A stretch of 64,000 bases of DNA. Source: Agromyces cerinus subsp. cerinus (GTDB lineage: Bacteria; Actinomycetota; Actinomycetes; Actinomycetales; Microbacteriaceae). The notes under the pieces are model-generated. The model made no database searches and was not told the DNA's origin. It saw only the letters and a program-made list of their open reading frames with translations. Of the stretch, positions 44,572 through 52,967 are shown piece after piece. The stretch is from assembly GCF_900142065.1 (NCBI RefSeq), contig NZ_FSRJ01000004.1:186001-250000 (forward strand). The letters are read 5' to 3'. A program made the position numbers and the translations under genes. The stretch's first letter is position 1, and each line of letters opens with the position of its first letter.

Positions 44572-47500
44572 TCAGTGGTTACGAGGTATCGGCCAGATGG
44601 CGCGGCCGACACCCTGGCCCGGTTCGAGGATCCAGCACTGCCCCGCCCCGGCGTCGAGCAGCGGAGGCAGCTCCCGGGAGCGCACGAGTGCCCGGTACTC
44701 CGCCGCGCCACCGTGCACGACGAGCGCGGCCTCCTCGCGAAGTGCGGCTGCCAGCGACCAGCTCGCCGCCCACGCCTCCGCGTCCCCCACGATCACCGGC
44801 GGTGCCTCGAGTGGGTGCGCGGCGACGGCAGCCCTGACCGCCGGTTCCCCGCCTGGGACGAGGAGGATCGCGGTGCGCCCGGCCTCCGTGATCACCGCCG
44901 CGGCCGCGCGGGGCGTCGCAGCGGCCACGGCATATGGGAGATCCTGCCGCAGCCGAAGCGTCGGAACTGCGGGAGAGGCCGGTGTCGCGACGGGCGTCGC
45001 CTCGATCACCTGCACTCGCCGCCCGCGCCACTGGCCCGCGCCGGCGCCATCGCCCGCACGCCAGAGCTCACCGCGGCCACCGGATTGCACGAGGTCGGAG
45101 CGGCTCGCGTGGCGGAGGAGGAGCCGCTCGCCGAAGGCCTCGCGCAGTCCGCTGCCGAGGACCTGCAGGCTGGCTGCCGACGCCGCGACCGCGACGCCCC
45201 GGCCACGGCCCTCCCTGACCAGGGATTCCACCATCGCGAACGCCGCGTGCCGGTACTCCTCCGGCCAGGCGCGGAAGCGGGTGTCGAGGTCGTCGAGCAC
45301 GACGAGCGAAGGGGGTGCTGCTCCCCCGCGAACCGACGACTGCGCCGCAACGAGCCCGTCCCAGACCGCGCTCGACGGCCCCGTGAGCCGCAGCACGCTC
45401 GATGCACCGCCGCCTGCGGACGCCGAGTCGGCCGCCACTCGTCCTGGCGCGGCCGAGTCGATCGCGGCCAGCTCGATCGCGGCCAGCGCCGTGGTGCGCC
45501 CGCTGCCGGGCATCCCGAGCACGAGGAGGCCGCCGTCGCGTCGCGGCGCCCACCGAGCGAGGCTGCGACGTTGCCGTTCGGGTTCGTCGACGACACCGAA
45601 GCCCGGGCCGGAGCCGTCGCCTGCCGGCTCGCCGTCGCCTGCCGGCTCGACCGGGGATCGGTTCACGGAGCCCGCGGCCGGGCGCGGTGCACCGAGGACC
45701 CGGTGCACGGCATCGGGCGCGATGCGGCTCGGCAGCGGATCGAGCCAGGTGCGGCGGGCGCGCGGAAACCCGGCCGCACGCTCGCCGGCCTCGGTGATCA
45801 CGGCAGGCGTCGCGACGGCCGAATGGAAGAGCACGGGGCATCCGTCGCCCGGATCGACGATCCCACGGCCGGGCAGATCCGGCGGGATCTCCGCCGCCGA
45901 GGGCGTTCCGACCACCGCCTCGCTGTCGGATCGCTGCAGCACGCGCAACGACACTCGGATCGGACAGTTGGCGGTGACCTGCTCCCGCACGACCCCGTTC
46001 GGCCGCTGCGAAGCGAGCACGAGGTGCACCCCGAGCGAACGACCGCGTGCGGCGATGTCGCCGATGACCGCCCCGAGCTCGGGGAAGCGCTCGATCATCG
46101 CCTGGAACTCGTCGACGACGATCACGAGTCGCGCCAGGTCGACCCCGTCATCGAGCTCGGCGATGTCGCGTGCGCCCGCCCGAGCGAGCACCGTCTCGCG
46201 ATGCGTGAGTTCGGCGCGCAGGCTGAGCACGGCCCGCTCCGCCTCGGACTCGTCGAGGTCGGTCACGATGCCGGTGACATGCGGAAGTCCCCGTACCGGC
46301 TCGAACGCCGCCCCACCCTTGAAGTCGACGAGGAGGAAGGAGACGCGAGCGGGAGGGTGGGCGACGGCGAGGGCGACGATCCATGCGAGCAGGAACTCGC
46401 TCTTGCCGCTGCCGGTCGTTCCGGCGACGAGCGCATGCGGACCGCACCGTGCGAGGTCGAGTCGGAGGGCACCGCCCGCCGCTCGTCCGACGGTCGCGGC
46501 GAGGCTCGATCGGTCGCGGCCCGCGTCTGGCGGACGCTGCAGTCCGTCGAGCTCCAACCGTCGCGGAAGGTCGTTCGAACCGGCTCCGATCCCGGCTCGC
46601 TCAGCGACGGCGGCGAGCGAGTTCGCCCAACCGGCGGCCTCCGCGATGCCGACGAGCGCGGGTGCGAGCTCCATCTCGGCGACGCCGTGCGGGCGCCGCA
46701 CGATCGCCGCATCGGGCGTCTGCATCGTCACGATCGTGCCGAGACCGGGCGGCAGCTCGGACGCGGTGCGCGCGACTGCGACGACCACGGCGGGCGGACG
46801 CTCGCCTTGCGGAGCGAGCTTCGAGGGCCGGAGCGGCCGCTGCTTGCCGTCGGCAGGTTCGACGACGACCAGACCGGCACGTGCGTGGCCTCCGCGATGC
46901 GGCAGTGCGCGCAGCCACTCCCAGTGAGTCCCTCGGGTGCCCTCCGCGACCTCGATCGCGAACTGCTGCGGATGCGCGTGATGTGCGAACTGCACGACGC
47001 TCGCGCGGGCGGCGGCCCGTGCCAGGTGGAGTTCGCCCACGAAACCGACCCCGGCTCGGGCGTCGACGCACATCGGCGCATCGTCGAGTCGCGCCGCCGC
47101 GAGCAGCACCTCCCGATCTCCGGCGTCCACCGGCGAACCGTCGATCCGCAACGCGCTCGCGGCGGCGCCACGCCCGAGCACGATCGGCGGCGGGGCCGAC
47201 TCGCGCCACGCCGGATGCTCCGACTGCTCGAGCAGTCGGCGCGACGACGGCGAGCGATGCCATGCCGCAGCCCGCTCGAGGTCGTGTCGCTGCCCGATCT
47301 CGGCCACGAGCTCGTCGAGCCGTCGCCGCCGCTCGGCGGACGCCCGTCGTCGCAGACGTCGTGCCGAACGACGTGCATCGAGCATCGAGCCGATCGCCAC
47401 GATCGGCCCGAGCACCGCGAAGACGAGCGAGAACGGCGAACCCGTGATCGCCCACAGTGCGAGCGCGCCGACGACGGGCGCGAGCGACGCGATGAGGGGG

Positions 47501-47586
47501 AACCCGGCTGCGGCGGGATCGGCCGGCGCCGGCGGCAGCGCGAGCGGGGTGTCCAGCGAGACGGGTGCGATGTCGAATCGGTCCAC
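44572..47586 (-). CDS. EccC-like FtsK/SpoIIIE ATPase
   Basis: 1,004 residues. Two N-terminal membrane helices (about 28-68), an FHA-less middle region, then two P-loop ATPase domains: Walker A GTTGSGKSE (389-397) with Walker B LVIVVDEFQ (487-495), and Walker A GMPGSGRTT (691-699) with LVVLDDLD. LLVDFKGGAAFEP after the first P-loop is the EccC/FtsK signature. Members pump proteins (type VII secretion) or DNA; the two helices and tandem ATPases fit EccC. No WXG100, EccB, EccD or EccE gene is in the window. The GTG at 47586 has no clear Shine-Dalgarno; the 122-bp gap after the FHA gene holds no ORF. Last gene of the large operon. Confidence 0.85.
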   Translation of the reverse strand: MDRFDIAPVSLDTPLALPPAPADPAAAGFPLIASLAPVVGALALWAITGSPFSLVFAVLGPIVAIGSMLDARRSARRLRRRASAERRRRLDELVAEIGQRHDLERAAAWHRSPSSRRLLEQSEHPAWRESAPPPIVLGRGAAASALRIDGSPVDAGDREVLLAAARLDDAPMCVDARAGVGFVGELHLARAAARASVVQFAHHAHPQQFAIEVAEGTRGTHWEWLRALPHRGGHARAGLVVVEPADGKQRPLRPSKLAPQGERPPAVVVAVARTASELPPGLGTIVTMQTPDAAIVRRPHGVAEMELAPALVGIAEAAGWANSLAAVAERAGIGAGSNDLPRRLELDGLQRPPDAGRDRSSLAATVGRAAGGALRLDLARCGPHALVAGTTGSGKSEFLLAWIVALAVAHPPARVSFLLVDFKGGAAFEPVRGLPHVTGIVTDLDESEAERAVLSLRAELTHRETVLARAGARDIAELDDGVDLARLVIVVDEFQAMIERFPELGAVIGDIAARGRSLGVHLVLASQRPNGVVREQVTANCPIRVSLRVLQRSDSEAVVGTPSAAEIPPDLPGRGIVDPGDGCPVLFHSAVATPAVITEAGERAAGFPRARRTWLDPLPSRIAPDAVHRVLGAPRPAAGSVNRSPVEPAGDGEPAGDGSGPGFGVVDEPERQRRSLARWAPRRDGGLLVLGMPGSGRTTALAAIELAAIDSAAPGRVAADSASAGGGASSVLRLTGPSSAVWDGLVAAQSSVRGGAAPPSLVVLDDLDTRFRAWPEEYRHAAFAMVESLVREGRGRGVAVAASAASLQVLGSGLREAFGERLLLRHASRSDLVQSGGRGELWRAGDGAGAGQWRGRRVQVIEATPVATPASPAVPTLRLRQDLPYAVAAATPRAAAAVITEAGRTAILLVPGGEPAVRAAVAAHPLEAPPVIVGDAEAWAASWSLAAALREEAALVVHGGAAEYRALVRSRELPPLLDAGAGQCWILEPGQGVGRAIWPIPRNH

Positions 47587-47708
47587 CGTGCGATCCGATC
47601 ACGCGAATCGCCGCGTCATCGATCACGACCGCCGCCGCGTCGTGGCACCGTCGACGGCGCCCCTGTGGAGGACGAGTCGGCGGGCGGGCGGGCGCCGGTG
47701 GAAACGGC

Positions 47709-48320
47709 TCAGGACACGATGAAGAACTGCTCGGCGAGCTCGACCCGGCTCCCCCGCGGCACGAGGTAGCGCCGTCCGGGCTCGCAGCGCATCGCCCCGT
47801 CGTCGGGTCGCCGCACGATCGTGCCGTTGCCCGAGAACCGATCGGCGACCCAGAGCGTGCCGTCGTGCTCTCCGAACTCGACGTGCGTCTTCGACACCGA
47901 CAGGGAGCGGTCGGCGATCTGCACGAGATGGTCGAACACTTCACCGGGCTGCGGCAGGGGCCGACGACCGATCAGTCCCGAACCGAAGACGGTGCGGGTC
48001 TCACCGGTGCTGAAGGTCAACACGAAGCGCGTCACGACGGGAGTCGTCGCCAGCGGTTCGTGCAGCTCGGGCGCCGGGGGTGCGAGGAGCTCGCCGCCCG
48101 AGTCTTCGGTCGATCCGATCGCGACCGCCGCACGGAAGCCGTCGACCGGGATCGAGATCACGCCGCTGTTGCGCCGGGCGGGCCGTTCGATCACCGTCGT
48201 GTCGCCGGGCCGCGGGTCGGGCCGGCGGCGGGATTCGGGGGTCGCGCTCGTCGAACTGCCGCATTCGCCGCAGAACATGGCCCCTTCGGGCAGCTCTGCA
48301 CCGCAGATCCGACACGTCAC
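47709..48320 (-). CDS. Zinc-ribbon FHA-domain protein
   Basis: 203 residues. An N-terminal CRICGAELPEGAMFCGECG makes a four-Cys zinc ribbon, followed by a disordered Pro/Arg linker with a TTVIE segment like kinase target sites in FHA proteins such as GarA/OdhI. The C-terminal FHA domain has GLIGRRP, SVSKTHVEF and GNGT, which keep the phosphothreonine-binding Arg, Ser and Asn. It probably binds a partner phosphorylated by the operon's kinase. The GTG at 48320 has GAGGAGG 6 nt upstream and overlaps the previous stop by 4 bp. Confidence 0.87.
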   Translation of the reverse strand: MTCRICGAELPEGAMFCGECGSSTSATPESRRRPDPRPGDTTVIERPARRNSGVISIPVDGFRAAVAIGSTEDSGGELLAPPAPELHEPLATTPVVTRFVLTFSTGETRTVFGSGLIGRRPLPQPGEVFDHLVQIADRSLSVSKTHVEFGEHDGTLWVADRFSGNGTIVRRPDDGAMRCEPGRRYLVPRGSRVELAEQFFIVS

Positions 48321-50668
48321 GAACGCCCTCCTCTCCGCGTCACAGCGTACCCGCCGAGCGAAGTGAGCGAGACCGCCGCCCGCAGCCGCTCACGAAGCGA
48401 CCGCGGCGCACCGAGGCGCTCCTGCAGTTCATCGACCGAATCCCAGACCAGGCGGTCATCGCCCTCCGCCGGTCCGTCGGGAGCGAACACGGCGCGATCG
48501 ACGACCGACGCGAGCACGAGCGGCGCGAGGCCGCCGACCGTCGCCGCCTGCTCGGCACGCGTGGACATCGGCCTGATCGGATACCCGTAGTCTGCCGCCG
48601 AGTCCGCGAACTCCTGCCATCCGCCCTCGATACGCTCGACCGCGCTCGGCGCCTTCCGCCGAAGCCGCCGCCGCCGCATCTTCGCGACGATGATCGCGAG
48701 GAACGGGCTCGCGATGACCGCGAGCACGCCCAGCACGATGCCCGCGACCCCCAGCACCGCCAGCAGCGTCTGCACCCAGGCGTCCGCACGGTCGTCGGGC
48801 TCGTCGGGAGGCGTCTCGGGGTCGTTCGCCAGGTCGTCGACCGGCGTGCGCTCAGCCGGCGGAGGCAGCGCCGACTGCGGCCTCGACACGATGGTCGGCT
48901 GATCGGGCTCGCGCTCGGGGATCGGGCTCGGCATCGGGTTCGGGTCGACCGCGATCCAGGCGCCGTCGGCGCGCTGCACCTCGATCCATGCCTGCTTGTC
49001 GCCGCTCACGAATCGGGTGACGCCGTCGGGTGCGGGGTCGCTCTCGGCATCCGGTTCATCGGATTCCTGCGTGCCGTCCGCGACCGCGGCGGCCGCTTCG
49101 GCTCCGCCGGGAAGATAGCCGACCACGACTCGCGCCGGGAAGCCGATGTGACGCGCCATGAGCGCTGCGGCGACCGCGTACTGCTCGCCGTCCCCGACCA
49201 TCGGCCGTTCGACCGCGAGATCGGCGAGTCGATCGAGCGAGTGCCCCGACCTGCTCGGCACCTCGCCGTAGCCGTGACTCACGTACCCGTTCGCGTGGAA
49301 TCCCTCGATGACGGCCTGCAGCCGCACTCCGGGTTCGTCGGACGACGAAGCCCACTCGTCGAGCAGCTGCGCGAGCTCCTCGGGCATCTCGGGAGCCGCC
49401 GGGAGCACACTGGTGCCGGGGCTCAGCTCGGCGAGCGCTTCGGGGGCGACGGGCACCACCGAGATCGCGGCAAACCGATCGCCGGACTGCAGCGGGCGCT
49501 GCACCGCACCCGTGCTCGTCACCTCGTTGTAGAAGAACGACTCGGTGAGCAGCTCCGCGCGCGGCCCGCCGAACGTCATGCGTTCGAGGCGACCCACTCC
49601 AGGCACCCACACCTCGGCGTAGCCCTCGACCTCCACCTCGATCGCGGCCGGCTCGTTGTCTCCGCTCACACCCGACTGGTCGAGCCGGTAGGGCACCCGC
49701 GTGAAGCGTCCAGATGCCGCAGCGGCGTCGGCGCCGCCGACCGTGTACACGATGCCGTCGTACGAATCGAGGGCTGCCATGCGCAGGCCCGCGCCCTCTG
49801 GGAGCCCTCGCACGTCGAGCATCACATCGTCCGCGACATCCTCGCCGAATGCGGCGCGGAAGCCGGCGAGCGGGCTGTCGTGCTGCCTCGGCTCGAACGG
49901 CGGCTGCAACTCGGCGCGAACGACATTGCGGGGCGGCACGGGCAGGGCCACGGATGCCGCGGTCGCACCGACGACCGCGATGGCCACGAGTGCGGAAGCA
50001 CCCAGCACGCGACGTGCGTCGGTGAGCGCCGCCTCGACCCGCCGCCCGCTCGTGATGGCACGCCGGTCGGCGATGGCGACCCGGACGAGCCAGGCGATGG
50101 CGGTGATCAGGTACGCGATTCCGGCCTCCACGGCGAGCGCCGAGTGCACGACGCCGAGTGCGATGCCCGCGACGAGGAGCACGGCGGGCGGCAGCGCGGC
50201 GGCCGCCGGTCGCCGGCTGCGCAGCGCGATCGAGATCGCGGCGGTGGCGGCGACGAGCCCGAGCAGGAACGGCGGCACGAGCAGCGCCTGGTAGGACCCG
50301 ACGGGGACCGAGATCGTGACGAGCTGCTTCCACGAGAGCGCCGCTCCCGCGAGGAGCTCCACGATGCCGGACGGAGTCGGCAGGATGCCGCCGATCGCGG
50401 CGCCGGGCACCGCGGCCGGCACGCCGAGCACGAGGTACGCCGCGAACACGGAGAGCACGATGATCCACGACGGCAGTCGGAACCGCGCCCCGATGACGCC
50501 GATCGCGACTCCGGCCACGATCGCGACCGCCGCGGCGACGAGGAAGGCGGGACTCTCGTAGACGGGCCACCACGGCAGCATCGCCGCGGCGAGCATGGCG
50601 ACGACGAGCACCACCGTGACGAGAGTGGGCCCGAACCTGCGGGCGCCGGCGGGGACGCGGGCGGTCAT
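48317..50668 (-). CDS. Membrane protein with a degenerate transglutaminase-like domain
   Basis: 783 residues: about six helices in the first 200 residues, a seventh near 225-245, a large outer region with the transglutaminase-like core (about 445-580), one more helix (about 634-661) and a cytoplasmic tail. The core is recognisable by IGFPARVVVGYLPGG and AWIEVQ...WIAVDPNP. In the standard triad the Cys position is Gly494 (VGDGEQYA) and the His position is Gln559 (KQAWIEV); only Asp575 remains. A transglutaminase or protease reaction is therefore unlikely, and a binding role is more plausible. ATG at 50668 overlaps the DUF58 stop (ATGA). Confidence 0.85.
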   Translation of the reverse strand: MTARVPAGARRFGPTLVTVVLVVAMLAAAMLPWWPVYESPAFLVAAAVAIVAGVAIGVIGARFRLPSWIIVLSVFAAYLVLGVPAAVPGAAIGGILPTPSGIVELLAGAALSWKQLVTISVPVGSYQALLVPPFLLGLVAATAAISIALRSRRPAAAALPPAVLLVAGIALGVVHSALAVEAGIAYLITAIAWLVRVAIADRRAITSGRRVEAALTDARRVLGASALVAIAVVGATAASVALPVPPRNVVRAELQPPFEPRQHDSPLAGFRAAFGEDVADDVMLDVRGLPEGAGLRMAALDSYDGIVYTVGGADAAAASGRFTRVPYRLDQSGVSGDNEPAAIEVEVEGYAEVWVPGVGRLERMTFGGPRAELLTESFFYNEVTSTGAVQRPLQSGDRFAAISVVPVAPEALAELSPGTSVLPAAPEMPEELAQLLDEWASSSDEPGVRLQAVIEGFHANGYVSHGYGEVPSRSGHSLDRLADLAVERPMVGDGEQYAVAAALMARHIGFPARVVVGYLPGGAEAAAAVADGTQESDEPDAESDPAPDGVTRFVSGDKQAWIEVQRADGAWIAVDPNPMPSPIPEREPDQPTIVSRPQSALPPPAERTPVDDLANDPETPPDEPDDRADAWVQTLLAVLGVAGIVLGVLAVIASPFLAIIVAKMRRRRLRRKAPSAVERIEGGWQEFADSAADYGYPIRPMSTRAEQAATVGGLAPLVLASVVDRAVFAPDGPAEGDDRLVWDSVDELQERLGAPRSLRERLRAAVSLTSLGGYAVTRRGGRS

Positions 50669-51987
50669 GAGATCGAGGCCGATCTCGCGAGCATCGCGCG
50701 CAGGTCTTCGAGATAGCCGACGCCGAAGACGGTCAGGCCCGCGATCGTGCGAGCGTTCGCCTCGCCCTCGGGCGCGCACTGCACCGCGATCGTCTCGACC
50801 CCCGGTGGCAGCCGGGTCGCGGCGGCGCGCAACGGCGAGACACCGCGCGCGGTTCCGGTGACGATGAACGCGAGGGAGACACCGGCGAGCGTCTCGCTCG
50901 CGGCACGGGCCACATCGGGGAGCATCACCGCATCGGTCGTCGTCTCGACGAGGCACAGCGCGTCGAGGAGCCGATCGCGGGAGACGGTCGGCAGTTCGCG
51001 CATGGCGCTGCGACGGACACCGGCGGCCGACTGCCGCCCGGAGACCACGAACGACACCGTGCGGGCGTCGCGGATCGCGCGTGCGCCAACGGATGCCGCG
51101 GCGCTGACGGCGAGTTCGAACTCGGCCGAATCGACGTAGGCCCCCGGGTCGAGATCGAGCAGCACCATGAGGCGACTGCGCCGCGTCTCCTCGAACTGCC
51201 GCACCATGAAGGTGCCGGTCTTGGCGGAGCTGCGCCAGTGGATGAATCGGCGATCATCGCCGGGCACGTACTCGCGCAGCGCGTGGAAGGCGATGTCGCT
51301 CGCCGTCAGGTCGCGCGTCGGCGTGCCCTCGAGATCTCGGATGAATCCGGTGCTGAGCGCGTTGATCGGCACCGTGCGCGGATGCACGTGCAGTTCGGCC
51401 GTCTCCGACCACAGGAACTCCCGACGCATGAGGCCGATCGGGTCGGCACGCACGGTGCGCGCCGGGCCGACCGGCACGACCCCACGCCGCTCCGTGGGGA
51501 TCGTGAACTGCTCATCGAAGACGCCGCCTCGCGGAAGTCCCGGAAGGACGCGTTCGACGATGCGGCGACCGACCGGAAGCTCGAGCTGCACGCCGCCGAA
51601 CCGCCGGCGACCGGGATTGGCAGCGATCAGCCGCGCCTCGGCGGGCTCGCCGACCACCACACGCGGCGATGGCAGCACGAGCTGGATGGTGCCGGCTCCA
51701 CGACCGATGAGCCAGACGGATGCCGCGGCCACGAGCACGACGAGGCCCCATCCGAGTGCGATGAGTTCGAGCCATCCCCAGGTGTAGCCGCCGGCGAGCG
51801 AGATCACCGCGACGACGATGACCGACCAGCCGAGCGGGGTCACGACGCCCTGCACCATTCGGCCGGCGCGCGCGATGGCCGCACCGGCACGGCGCCCGGC
51901 CACGACGGCGCGCCCGATCACGACCGCGAGCAGGCCCTCTCGTCTGGCGTCCTCGGGGATCGTCGTTCGCGTCTGGGTGAGTGTCAC
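50665..51987 (-). CDS. DUF58 domain protein
   Basis: 440 residues with two membrane helices near the N-terminus (about 52-95) and the DUF58 signature LREYVPGDDRRFIHWRSSAK (about 240-260), followed by a VWA-like domain (SRLMVLLDLDPG). DUF58 proteins occur beside MoxR ATPases and transglutaminase-like proteins; MoxR is thought to act as a chaperone on such VWA-like partners. The GTG start overlaps the MoxR stop by 4 bp. Confidence 0.87.
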   Translation of the reverse strand: MTLTQTRTTIPEDARREGLLAVVIGRAVVAGRRAGAAIARAGRMVQGVVTPLGWSVIVVAVISLAGGYTWGWLELIALGWGLVVLVAAASVWLIGRGAGTIQLVLPSPRVVVGEPAEARLIAANPGRRRFGGVQLELPVGRRIVERVLPGLPRGGVFDEQFTIPTERRGVVPVGPARTVRADPIGLMRREFLWSETAELHVHPRTVPINALSTGFIRDLEGTPTRDLTASDIAFHALREYVPGDDRRFIHWRSSAKTGTFMVRQFEETRRSRLMVLLDLDPGAYVDSAEFELAVSAAASVGARAIRDARTVSFVVSGRQSAAGVRRSAMRELPTVSRDRLLDALCLVETTTDAVMLPDVARAASETLAGVSLAFIVTGTARGVSPLRAAATRLPPGVETIAVQCAPEGEANARTIAGLTVFGVGYLEDLRAMLARSASIS

Positions 51988-52955
51988 ACGGCTTGCCTGG
52001 TCGAGGGGGGCGGTGTCTCGATCAACACCTGGGCGATCATGTTCGAAGCGGTGACGCCGTCGAACTCCGCCTCGGGGTCGAGGATCAACCGGTGCGCGAG
52101 CACGGGCTCGGCGAGCGCCTTGACGTCGTCGGGCACGACGTAGTGGCGTCCCCGACCCGCTGCATGGGTCTTCGCCCCGCGGATCAGCGCGAGCGCGCCG
52201 CGAACGCTGACGCCGAGGCGCACCTCGCGAGCGGTGCGCGTGGCGTCGACGATGCGCGAGACGTAGTCGTGGATCGTGGGATCGACGTACACCGTGCGTG
52301 CAACCGCCGCCATCTCGACGACCTCCGCCGCAGCGAGCTGCGAGGAGACGCGTTGCTCGTGGGCGCGCTGGTCGGCGCCTTCGAGGATGCGGATGGTCGA
52401 GGCGTGGTCGGGGTAGCCGATGGAGGTGCGCATCAGGAATCGGTCGAGCTGCGCCTCGGGAAGTCGATAGGTTCCGGCCTGCTCGACGGGATTCTGCGTC
52501 GCGATCACCATGAACGGATGGCCCACGGGGTGGGTCTGCCCGTCGACGGTGACCTGGCCCTCCTCCATGACCTCGAGGAGCGCCGACTGCGTCTTCGGGC
52601 TCGCCCGGTTGATCTCGTCGGCGAGCACGATGTTCGCGAACACCGGGCCGGGGTGGAACTCGAACACGCCTGAACGCTGGTCGTACACGGTGACGCCCGT
52701 GATGTCACCGGGCAGCAGGTCGGGGGTGAACTGCACGCGATTGCTCGACCCGTCGATCGACTGGGCCATCGCGCGGGCGAGCGACGTCTTGCCCGTGCCC
52801 GGCACGTCATCGAGCAGCAGGTGACCCTCGCTGAGGAGCGCCGTGAAGGCGAGCCTGATGACCCGGTTCTTGCCGAGCAGCACTTCCTCGACCGCGCCGA
52901 CGAGTCGATCGAGCGTCGCGGCGAACCGCGCCGCCTCCTCGGGGGTCATGGTCAT
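51984..52955 (-). CDS. MoxR-family AAA+ ATPase
   Basis: 323 residues. Walker A DDVPGTGKTSLA (about residues 49-60), Walker B LADEINRASPKTQSALLEVM, sensor 1 ATQNPVEQAGTY and the arginine-finger region RFLMR are all standard MoxR. AAGGAG lies 5 nt before the ATG at 52955. It sits between the giant Ig/Fn3 gene and DUF58; probable role is ATP-driven assembly or remodelling of the operon's envelope complex. Confidence 0.92.
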   Translation of the reverse strand: MTMTPEEAARFAATLDRLVGAVEEVLLGKNRVIRLAFTALLSEGHLLLDDVPGTGKTSLARAMAQSIDGSSNRVQFTPDLLPGDITGVTVYDQRSGVFEFHPGPVFANIVLADEINRASPKTQSALLEVMEEGQVTVDGQTHPVGHPFMVIATQNPVEQAGTYRLPEAQLDRFLMRTSIGYPDHASTIRILEGADQRAHEQRVSSQLAAAEVVEMAAVARTVYVDPTIHDYVSRIVDATRTAREVRLGVSVRGALALIRGAKTHAAGRGRHYVVPDDVKALAEPVLAHRLILDPEAEFDGVTASNMIAQVLIETPPPSTRQAV

Positions 52956-52967
52956 CTCGGCTCCTTC

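Noticed and set aside
47587-47708. Possible small (WXG100-like) gene between the FHA and EccC-like genes
   Set aside because: No ORF with a start signal or WxG motif fits in the 122-bp gap.
44197-47769. 1,190-codon plus-strand frame opposite the EccC-like gene
   Set aside because: Antisense shadow; the reverse strand carries clear P-loops and Walker B motifs.
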